Positions 1-9,300 of a stretch of DNA of 64,000 bases are shown here, piece by piece. Made by a program: the position numbers and the translations under genes. The notes beneath the pieces are model-generated. The model was given only the letters and a program-made list of their open reading frames with translations. It searched no databases and had not been told where the DNA came from. The first letter of the stretch is position 1, and every line of letters begins with the position of its first letter. Origin of the DNA: Hyposmocoma kahamanoa (lineage: Eukaryota > Arthropoda > Insecta > Lepidoptera > Cosmopterigidae); contig NW_020654748.1 in assembly GCF_003589595.1 (NCBI RefSeq), forward strand, positions 1,181,983-1,245,982, in the 5' to 3' direction.

Positions 1-50
1 TTCTTGTTCTTGTTCTTGTTCTTGTTCTTGTTCTTGTTCTTGTTCTTCTT
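1..50. repeat. (TTCTTG)n microsatellite
   Basis: The window opens inside a hexamer tandem repeat, TTCTTG, about eight units, degrading to TTCTTC at the right end. It is a simple repeat cut by the window edge; its full length is unknown. Confidence 0.9.
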
Positions 51-668
51 CATGATTATTTATTTCTTGACTGACTCTCAAATTACGATAGACAACCTGT
101 GACTTGAGAGCCAGTGTTAATTTAACAACTTTACTACAAAAAACAAGAGTGACAGCTAAGTTTATTGTATAACATTGTAACAAACACAATACTTACATAT
201 TCCTTCCATGGATAATACAACTCAATCAAAATGATGTAAAAGGTAAAGACGCACATAGCCACGGTGTAATTCGATATTTATTAAATTTTTACATTTGTAA
301 TAATGAGGACGAAGTTTAAAACGATGGTGTAAATAACAAAAATCTTAATTAATTAAAAAAGTAATGTTTACACTTTGACACTATACATAAATAATTTCAA
401 ATACTAAAAATACTGCAGAATTTGATTTTATAAAATTAATTTAATAAAATACTCTTACATTGCAAATCTTTCGTTCTTTTTATACTTCAAGCTCGTGCGA
501 AATACATACAAATTTTTAAGTTCAATTAGGTAATGAAAAAGCTCATGGACGTAATTTAGGACATTACGGCAGGCTTTACCTCCATGTTTCCTGTTTTTTT
601 TATTAATAATTTGCACCCCACTGTCACGCCAGAATGTCATGCAGTGTAATATGTATGTTCTTCTCCAG
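51..668 (+). other. intron of the eIF4E-like gene (left part cut by window edge)
   Basis: This AT-rich stretch precedes a good splice acceptor (TTCTTCTCCAG, ending at 668). I looked on the + strand for the preceding eIF4E exon (the GGRW and cap-binding Trp region) and found nothing convincing, so the upstream exons are probably left of the window. Open frames on the - strand over 455-854 are antisense to the eIF4E exon and resemble nothing I know. Confidence 0.5.
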
Positions 669-753
669 GTTCTTCTGCTTATTGGGGAGAATTTCGAGAA
701 CAACGACTTGATCTGCGGAGTGGTTGTTAACGTCAGAGCCAAATGTAAAATTA
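669..753 (+). CDS. eIF4E: eIF4E-like exon, penultimate coding exon
   Basis: 85 bases: 28 whole codons plus one base. It starts at phase 0 after CTCCAG and ends before GTAAGTATG. It encodes VLLLIGENFENNDLICG followed by VVVNVRAKCKI. Reading through the donor gives sequence unlike eIF4E, which supports splicing at this point. Confidence 0.85.
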
Positions 754-3046
754 GTAAGTATGATGATCGTGTTACCCAACTCACCAGTCCTCCAAGACCG
801 TTTCCGTACTCTGGCCAAATTCGACATAGAATAAATGTCAACAAACAGAAACAAATCGTCGGTGTTTTAGAAAGGGCGTAATTGTTTTAGGTTTTAATGA
901 AGGTTTTAAAATATATACTATATAATATATGCTTTTAAAATTCAATTTTGGTTTTAACTAAGTTTAAGTTGTAATTTAGATAGAAGATAGATAGAAGAAA
1001 AAGTTGTAATTAGCAATTTTATTTTTGTGAAATTACTCTACTAGTTTGTTATAATACAAAGCAAGAACACTAAGAAAAAATTCCTTCGATCCTGGATACG
1101 AACTAACGTCTTCCAGTAAACCGTGGCAGGGGGTCTACTCTCGACCTCCGTCCGACATCCGTCCGAAACAATTACTTCCAAATAAGCAATACTTGACCAA
1201 ATGAAAAGACGCGTGATGCGAATGAAGCTTCATACTTGATACTTGTCTTTTTTACTTGTCTATTTGACAGTAATTGTTTCGGACGGACGTCTGACGGAGA
1301 TCAAGAGTAGACCCCCAGACGCTATGCCAACTAAGCCACGGAACGAGCTACCGGACCTTACGAATTTTGCTACGTGCTTGTTGCAAATCTTTGGTTTTGG
1401 TATTTAAATACTTTTTTGCCGTAGCGCCATCTGATGATCAAATATATTTCTTCACTTACCCATGATTAAGTTTTAAAATGCAATTTGGAACAGGACGTAA
1501 ATATTTTAAAACAGTCGTGAAAATCCAAAACCTGAAAATATTTTCGGATAGTCGCTTACGCCCTTTGTAGGTACAAAACACAGGCAATATGGATTTTTAG
1601 GGTTTTCACCTCCAGACTGTTTCACAGTTCCTACAATTTCAATGTTAATCCTTCGAAATTCGATTTAGCCATTAATGATATTAAACTTGAAGTCATGTCT
1701 GTGGTGAATTTTGCTGCTGTAAAATAAAATCTTATGGTTTTGTATCTACCTACTATCCAGCAGTAAATTTATAGGATTCAAAAATTAAATTACTTTCTTC
1801 ATAAATCATACTTTTCGACAGGTACTTTATAAACTTTTTAATAATTGGCAAAGTAAGTATTACTTTTACACATCGAGTATATAACCAGAAATAGAGACGA
1901 AATAAGGGCTATCCATCCCTGGCAACTCATCAGTCAAATGTGCCTTATATCACTTTTAAATATCAACTATCGTTTGCGCTGAAATCACAAATTGGAAAGC
2001 TGAAATAGTACAGCGCCAACAACTGACCTGTGTGTACGTCTATATTCCAAAAATATTCTATATTTATTTATTTATTTATTTATTTTTTTTAAATAAATAA
2101 ATAACGCACACACTCAACATAGCCCCGCACTAGGGAACCCTGTGTCGCGGGTGCCATGGACACACACATAGACAACCACAAATTACACCCAAACTCACGA
2201 GAGATATAATTGTAGGCCATACAACTATTTCTCTCGGCCCGGGAATCGAACCTGGGACCTCTGCGTGGCAGTCCGGCATGGTAACCGTTCGGCCACAGAG
2301 GCAGTTTATATTTTATATTTATTGTAATAAAGATAATATCTCTAACAATAGGAGGCTGTTCTATTCGACGGTGTGGAAAAACCGCATAACATCAATTACA
2401 AAACAAACGGAATCAAATTTCATGGGTAATTAAATATTAAATATGTAATTTTTCAATTTTAGTTCATTACAGCAAAGCTCAAGTTAAACTGGTCAATTTG
2501 AAGTGAAACTATTGACGGCACCCGTTAATTGTTTCGAATTCGGGCTGGCCAATCGGAGCGCAGTTGTCACCGTAATGAATTTGGCAGAATAATTTTCAAA
2601 CAAATTAAATGACATTTCGTCTCTATTTCTGGTTATATACTCCATGCTTCTACATTACCCACTTACCTACTTACCTATTTAAGTTCCAATTAGGCGAGCA
2701 GGCCCTGGGCGGAGCAAGCCTAAATAATTTGCATTGAAAAAATGTTCTTTACCTATGTCATCATCGGTTGCCTAGCAACGTTTTGATATTAAACATCCAC
2801 GTCGAATTTGGCTAAAGTATATTATATAGGTCATCTCCAGACCCGCCGCCGCTGTCAAATACGTACATAACAATATACCAAAAAAAGTAGAGGTCAAAAG
2901 ATGCATTGTTTCCAGGTGTTTGGATAAAAGACGCTTCGAATCCGGCTGTCAATATGGAGATTGGCAAGAAACTAAAAGCAGCACTAGGAAATGTCAAAAT
3001 TGGCTTTCAACTTCATGATTCGAACAAAAATCTTTACACTGTTTAG
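669..3046 (+). CDS. eIF4E: eIF4E-family translation initiation factor, 3' end of gene (two coding exons)
   Basis: Known role of the family: eIF4E binds the mRNA 5' cap (m7GpppN) and eIF4G or 4E-BP in the cytoplasm. Seen here: exon 669-753 joined to exon 2916-3046, 215 coding bases plus stop, both + strand. The joined frame reads VLLLIGENFENNDLICG, then VVNVRAKCKISVW, then IKDASNPAVNMEIGKKLK, then QLHDSNKNLYTV and a stop. This matches the C-terminal half of eIF4E: the LL-LIGE helix, the CG-VVNVRAK-KI-W strand with the Arg/Lys pair that contacts cap phosphates, the ASNPAV/EIG-KLK helix and the terminal YTV. Donor GTAAGTATG and acceptor TTGTTTCCAG are canonical, and the split Ser codon (A|GT) keeps frame. 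Between the RAK lysine and the KI motif there is one residue (Cys) where animal eIF4E usually has two (Gly-Asp), so this may be a diverged paralogue. N-terminal exons are outside the window. It converges on the RPGR gene. Confidence 0.85.
1066..1440 (-). mobile_element. tRNA-headed SINE (family S3), split by a nested MITE
   Basis: On the - strand the unit starts with a tRNA-like head: a GGCTTAGTTGG box A region and a GGTTCGAATCC-type box B (degenerate here), ending near a GTAGCGCCATCT motif at 1421-1433. Other copies lie at 45968-46200, 50590-50800 and 50885-51020. This copy is cut at 1130-1315 by a palindromic element. It sits in the intron of the eIF4E-like gene. Confidence 0.6.
1130..1315. 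mobile_element. palindromic MITE nested in SINE, CAG flanks
   Basis: Terminal inverted repeats start GGGGTCTACTCT and end AGAGTAGACCCC, and the homology runs inward about 50 bp (TCCGTCCGAAACAATTAC against its complement). The element is flanked by CAG at 1127-1129 and 1316-1318. Uninterrupted SINE copies read straight across this point (CCAGACGC), so the boundary and a 3-bp target duplication are well supported. The superfamily is not recognised. Confidence 0.75.
1871..2644. mobile_element. terminal-inverted-repeat element (family H) with nested SINE
   Basis: The left end reads GAGTATATAACCAGAAATAG and the right end is its complement, CTATTTCTGGTTATATACTC. A half-copy lies at 36545-36895. 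A tRNA-headed SINE (2062-2305) is inserted in the middle. No coding region is seen. Confidence 0.65.
2062..2305 (-). mobile_element. tRNA-headed SINE (family S1), full copy
   Basis: On the - strand the head is GCCTCTGTGGCCGAACGG (box A region) with box B GGTTCGATTCC about 40 bases later, a ~130-bp body and an ATTT-repeat tail. Six copies of this family occur in the window, in both orientations. The head has diverged from a functional tRNA and the copies share a non-tRNA body, so these are SINEs and not tRNA genes. Confidence 0.8.
2916..3046 (+). CDS. eIF4E: eIF4E-like terminal coding exon with stop
   Basis: 131 bases. The first two bases GT complete the Ser codon begun in the previous exon; then VWIKDASNPAVNMEIGKK runs on to NLYTV and TAG at 3044-3046. 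The end point is the usual end of eIF4E. No canonical AATAAA follows on the + strand before the opposite gene begins, so the 3' UTR probably overlaps the RPGR 3' end. Confidence 0.88.
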
Positions 3047-3203
3047 ATTCTTAAGCATAACAGTTTAGTTAAACGAAAAATTTACGATTAAGTAATCGAA
3101 GTGAATTTAGTTTTTATGAAGATTGTGATTTAAATTCTTTGTTGGACTTATTAGTACGTAAGCTAGAAAAGAAAAACTGATTATAATACTTAATGATAGA
3201 AAT

Positions 3204-3209
3204 TTTATT
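3204..3209 (-). promoter_or_regulatory. polyadenylation signal of the RPGR gene
   Basis: AATAAA on the - strand, 32 bases past the RPGR stop codon, within GCTTTATAAATAAAATTTC. It predicts a very short 3' UTR that ends inside the likely 3' UTR of the convergent eIF4E-like gene. Confidence 0.7.
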
Positions 3210-3240
3210 TATAAAGCTAACATTGAGAAGACGAAATTAC

Positions 3241-3353
3241 TTATAATATAGTGCAAGTTCGAGAGTTTGTTTGGTTTCGAATTTGTGACTCAACAGTTTC
3301 TTCTACTTTATGGATAGTCTCTTCGGTTTGATCGATACCTTTGTGAACGGTTT
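3241..3353 (-). CDS. RPGR: RPGR exon 8 (C-terminus with CTIL prenylation motif)
   Basis: 113 bases after acceptor TTTGTTCCAG. It continues the amphipathic Glu-rich pattern ([20 protein letters not shown]) and ends TNSRTCTIL then TAA. CTIL is a class-I CAAX box with Leu last, so geranylgeranylation is expected. Phase agrees with exon 7. Confidence 0.88.
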
Positions 3354-6300
3354 CTGGAACAAAAGTGACGCATGAATACCGTAATTGTTTTAACTGAGAT
3401 GTTTAGTTATTACTCGTTTTAACGGCGACAGAAAACGCCGTGAAAAGACCTGCTTGTTGTTAAAAAATCTTTTAAAAAAATGTTAAATCTCATTGGCATA
3501 AAGGTGAACTTATTCCGTTTTAAGAACCTGCTGCTTAAGAGTATTATGAGTGTGAAAGAAGTGAATACTTAACTTACCTACAACTTGTTCCTCAATCACT
3601 TTTCCCTTCCCCATACAAGAATTTTCTTTATCCCTAATAGATTGGAAAATTCGCGCAAACCGTCCTTTCTCTTCTAATTTATTAACCACCACATCAACAT
3701 CTTCAGTGTGTTCAGGTTCATTTTGTGCATCGATGCCATCCTCACTTCGAACAATAGGCATCACAGCTTGCATTTTAGTTTTGGCTTGCGGGCTAGATTT
3801 ATCTGAGCCGCAAGGAATGGTTTCATTTTCTGATTGCCCATTTTCACTTTTTTGGCCATCGTCACTATGTTTACTCATTTCCGGACTTATTTCTGTAATA
3901 TTTGGGACGTGCAGCAGTTCTTGCAGTATGGGCGTCTTAGGAGGCGGTGAATTAGCTATCTCTGAAAGCTTGTCCGGCACTCCTAGACCTTTTCTTTCGT
4001 CGCATAAATGTCCGGGATCTAATTTTGCCGCTGTCTTCTCTAATGTCTCTTCAACAACTTCAACTTTTTCCGTGACCTTGTCTTTAACATCTTGTACCGT
4101 TTCTTCAATCTTTAATTCAGCATCTTTAACGACATTGTCCATTATTTGGATGGCGTTCATCACCTCTGCTTCTATCGGTGCAGACGGGATTGTTTCATCT
4201 TTATTTATATCGGTGACGCCGTGAATGCTCCCGTTTTCGGCTTCAAGGTCATTAATGTTTACAATGTGCGAGCCGCTGACGTTAGCCTCCAAAGAGTCTA
4301 TCGATTCGGTTTCGTCGTTCACGTTTCCATTCACATTATCCGTATTCAAAGTTTCGGCTACGTTGGAGTTCACAACGTCTTCGACCGTCGCGTGTTCCTT
4401 TGTTTTGTTCATGGCTGGAATTTTCTGTAGCGGAGGTAGTTCAGTTAATGAAATATGTCTATTTTCTTCATTGACAATACTGAAGTCGTTGTTCGTGAAG
4501 TCTGCGTTGGATCCCTTGGTCGCCGTAAGTAAAGTGTGACAGCCGCCGCAGGCTACATTGTCGACGACGAAGCCATTCATAGCGATGACCCGCTTAGGCG
4601 AGTATTGATTGGGTACTGCCTCGTTAGAGTTGTCGGCGTCGTCGATTTCCTCCAAACACAGTTTGTTGTGCCTCGACTCGCCACAGGTGTACAGCAGCCC
4701 GTTGTCTGTAAACGTTTACATCACGTTAGAACACCGGCCGAACCAACGGCAAGTCCGATACTGATCATTATGGCCTTGTCCAGGTAGGTAATTTATTGTT
4801 GACGTGGCAAGGAAAATTAGAACGATACGTATTATGTTAAGCTGTAAAATCGATTTGAATGCGTGCGGGCGGCGGCTATAAAAATAGAGCACTTAGTGGA
4901 CAAGTTCTGAAACGATGTGAATATTCGGGGGCGATAAAAGTAATTGATGTCGAGCGAACATTTTTCATAAGCGTTACTTGGGATGTTGTTTGGGCTAGTC
5001 GAGTAAAGTTGCTGGAATTATTCTGTGGCATAATTTTCTTGTTAATACATTACTTAATTAATTATGGTACATATAATTTGTTGAAAATGCTCGTTATAAT
5101 GTAGTTTTCCTTTGTAATAGGGTAAAATTAAATTAATTCTTAACAAATAGACCAAATTAATCGTCAAATGAGAAGACAGTATCGATGTTTGATGAAATAT
5201 TAGAGCTGCAATTATCGCCATACTTCCGAATACCTATTTAGCAATGATTTTTTGTGACGACACTTTAATGGTGCTATACAAGAAACTTGTAGAGATATCG
5301 CAAAAAGAAACGAATCAATTGATCAATAAGAAAATATAAGTCAAAAATAGTGTATTTGAAAAATGTACTGCAATCGGAGTGTTTTTTAATTAAGGCAGGT
5401 TGCTTACCTGTAACAAACGCCGTGTGCATGGCACCGCAAGCCACTAGCTTCAATTGGAAACCATTAAACATCTTTTCCATATTTATCTCCGTTGGTTCTG
5501 TTACATGCTGAACATCTTTGGGCATTCCAAGTTGTCCTTTTTCATTGGAACCAAAAGCCAGAATCTTCGATTCATCCATAGTGAGAATGAACGTATGATT
5601 TGCGCCGCAGCAGGCACTTTTTATTGGTACATTTATTGGCAAGACTTTAGGAACAAATACAGTAGTTGCAGTGTTTTCAATGCCAAGGTTTTGGTTATCA
5701 TTGTCACCGGTAACGAATACTGCTCCTTGTGCTGTAGACAATATGGCCTTACATTGAAAAGACATCTCTAGTTCCTAATCCAATCCCCATAAGACTGGTA
5801 TGGTTGCATGAATGGAAATGTAAATTAAACGATATTTGAATTTTTTTAATTTTGCATTGAAATGAAAAATATGACGTATCGAACGAAATTTACCTCATTT
5901 GAGTCGAAATTCTAGGCTGGCTCATGATTTAAGAAAGTATGTAGTGTGCGTTTACATGAAGTATGAAGGAGGCAGGTACCTACAAAAACATTACTTTTGT
6001 TACTTACCCGTAATGAAAACTGTGTGGTAATATCCGCATTCGACGAAAGCTATTTTCTCCATAAACTTAAGTTCAGTGAATTTGACACTAGACCTTACGT
6101 CTTCTCCAAGCCCTAGTTGTCCTTCAGAATTTGAGCCGCAGACGAATACTCTCCCTTCAGCTGCAAGAAACTTAATTAAGTAGGTTTGTTCATTTTTGTT
6201 TATTACGATGTAGAAGAAATTGTGTTAGGAGATAGAAAGCAAGACATCACACAATTTGCCTACTTCGGGTCTTCTTGGATATACCTCATATATCTATTCG

Positions 6301-9300
6301 CCATCATCATCATATCTGTCGAAAGACGTCTACTGCTGAAAATAGGCCTCCCCAAAAAATGCCACATCGATCTGTGCTGCGCCGCTTGCATCCAGCGGCT
6401 TCCCGCAACCTTTACCAGGTCATTAGTCCACCTTGTGGGTGGTCTGCCCACGCTGCGTTTTCCTGTACGCGGTCGCCACTCGAGAACTCTTCGGCCTCAT
6501 CGGCCATCTGTTCTGCGAGCAATGTGCCCCACCCACTGCCACTTGAGATTGGCAATTCTTAGGGCTATGTCGGTTATTCTGGTTCCCTTGCGAATATCCT
6601 CATTACTGATTCGATCTCACAATGAAATTCCGAGCATAGCCCTTTTCATTGCCTTTTGTGTGAGCTTGAGCCTTCTTATATTGGCCATATACAATAATCT
6701 ATTCGAATAATGATATTTCTTAGACAATTTATAAAAACTTTGTTCGAGTTTGGATAAGCTTGTATTCTTGGTAGGTATTACATAGCCACATATCATCATA
6801 CATGTTAAAAGTGCTTTCATCACATGAAAGTCATAAAAATAATACGAACTGCATGAAACTAAATTTATGTGTATGATTTAGAATCAAGAAACTTCTCCTC
6901 TTGAAAAGAGGTCATTTTTGTAAATGTGGCCTTATTACTCCAAAGGTCCAAATAACCCTTGCGGGAATTAATACTGATAATAGTCAATACCAGTTAGTAT
7001 AGCAGTATGGTTGCTCCCGGCTGAGACTTGTTTGATAACAATCACGTGTTCTCCCTCCAGCTCAACGCTTTGGGGTATTGTGTGATGTTCCATATCGCCG
7101 GTTCCCAATTGACCCTCATCATTGCAGCCTACAGTGTAGATTGCGTTATTCTCTGGAAAAATAAGATTTTTATATCAGTGGCGGGTACAAAGTGGCTATG
7201 GCCCCGGGCGTCAGAGCAGAGCCCTAACTTGTCAAAATTGTTTTCTTTTTTACTTAAAATTACAAAATAATTTCTACGTCAAAAAATCAACGCTACGCCA
7301 CTGTTTTTAACCGACTTCAAAAAAGGAGGAGGTTCTCAATTCGACTGTATGTTCTTTTTCTTTTTTTTTGGTATGTATGTTACGCGATAACTCCGGTATT
7401 TGTGAACCGATTTTCATGATTCTTTTTTTGTTGGAAAGGGGGTAATTCCATAGTGGTCCCATTTTATTTTGAAGAAAATCAACCACCTCAAAGGGTGGCT
7501 GTTCACGTATGAAGATTCATTTTTATAAATACCGCCTGACTTTAATTTAGGAGCAATTACTTTTAGCAATTGTTTAGTTGATTTTGCTATTTCTCCAATT
7601 CAAGGCGTTTTTCTCTCGATATATTTTGAGTAGTGTTGTAGTGAGAACCTATTTTTATTATATCCAGTATCAAGTCCTGTATAGTGGCGAACTAGGGGAT
7701 ATTTCAATGAAACTTAGCAAATAGATGTAATTCCACGTACTTTTGAGGTCGGTTTTTTTAGTACTCTTTACTGAGATTATATATTATTATGTATCAATAC
7801 ACCTATAACAGTTGCAGTGCCACTCAAGAGTTTTTTTTATAATATCAAGTGAGATGGGACGAACAAGTCGTGCGCCTGATGGTAAGCTAGGTAAGCGCCT
7901 GTCCAGCACTCTTATCGTTACGCTTAGTAGCAGTAGAGTTCCTTGTGAAAGAATTCGTCCAGGCAAGTACTGCCACCTTACGTATTTTTTTTTAAATTTA
8001 TTTATCCTTTCAATGACTTTTTACAAATAAAATAAGGTTCTCCCAAACTTCTTGAAACTTTATCGAGAGAGTTTGGTTGCTACGCTAAATATTGCAGTTA
8101 CATAAACACATAAACATTACACTCAGTTACAGTTTTTCAATATTTACCTACATTGTATCTAACAAATATTTTTTTATTTCATTTTTTACAGACTTTTTAC
8201 TACCTTTAAAGTTTTTTGAGTGTGACGGAAGACAGTTAAACAATGTTGGAATTAAATAGTCCTTAGTTCTTTTACCATATACGTTATTTGTTTTAAAAGT
8301 TTCATAGCTACCCATCATTGCTTGTCTTGTTGGATATTTATAATTTTTTGGTACTTTATATTCATCACTTGAATGTTCTTGTAATATTTGAGAAAGCCAA
8401 CATTTTTTTTCAACAGGAATTATTTTAAATAACATGCCATAATTTTGCGCTCCTTTACACTCTCTACGCATCCTCTTATCAGCCAACAGCTTTAAGAACC
8501 GTGTTTGAAGTGACCTAATTTTGTTAAGATGTGTCACGTAGGTAGTACCAGACGTTCCCACACAGTAATTTATTACAGATTCAACAAGAGCATGATAGAG
8601 AGTATATAGGATCGCACGAGTGCAGTAAGCAAGCATACTGAATCTGCCTAATATCTGTCGCAATCTAGTACAACATCTATATGTATCGACCAATTAAAAC
8701 GATCATCTACAGCAACCCCTACATATCTATATATATCATATGTTGACGTCAGTTAGTATAAGTACATCCAACTTATTTCCGTAGATAATGCCTAGGAGTT
8801 CCGCATAGTTTTTTCTTAAGGATTTTATATTTATATGAAATAAAATTATGTCGTTGTATTTACTCAATCTTGTCATCCATTCCGAGACATCGTTATAGGT
8901 ACATGTAGTATTTATTTCCGTGTTATACACTATTACAGACTGTAAGTTAAGTAGCACAAAAGCAATAAGTTAGTGTCGGTATTTTTCATTTTTTAGAATC
9001 ATTGATGTAGGTATGGAGATCAGCAGAGCAATGAACTACGCGTGTGCGATGGTGGTCGTCTTTCTTACACAGCACTCGCCCAATTTTTACCCACACATAT
9101 TTAAGAAGGTTTTCCTTTTTCTTTTGCTTGGCCTGCCATAGAAGTTCACGATTATACTTAGTCAAGTCCTCATTAATAAAAACCTTAGTGGAACAGGAGC
9201 TATTTGGGAAAATATCTGTGTTTACCCGTATTTTTTTTCTATTTTCTATCCACTTCTGTTTGGTTTCTTCGGTACGGAATTTGACGATTATGCCACACGA

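Noticed and set aside
455..854. Two open frames of 76 and 129 codons on the - strand
   Set aside because: They are antisense to the eIF4E-like exon at 669-753, show no motif, and their length is explained by the constrained codons of the opposite strand.
3706..4539. Several + strand frames opposite RPGR exon 7
   Set aside because: They are mirror frames of a long Glu/Asp/Ser-rich coding exon; none has splice partners or recognisable domains.
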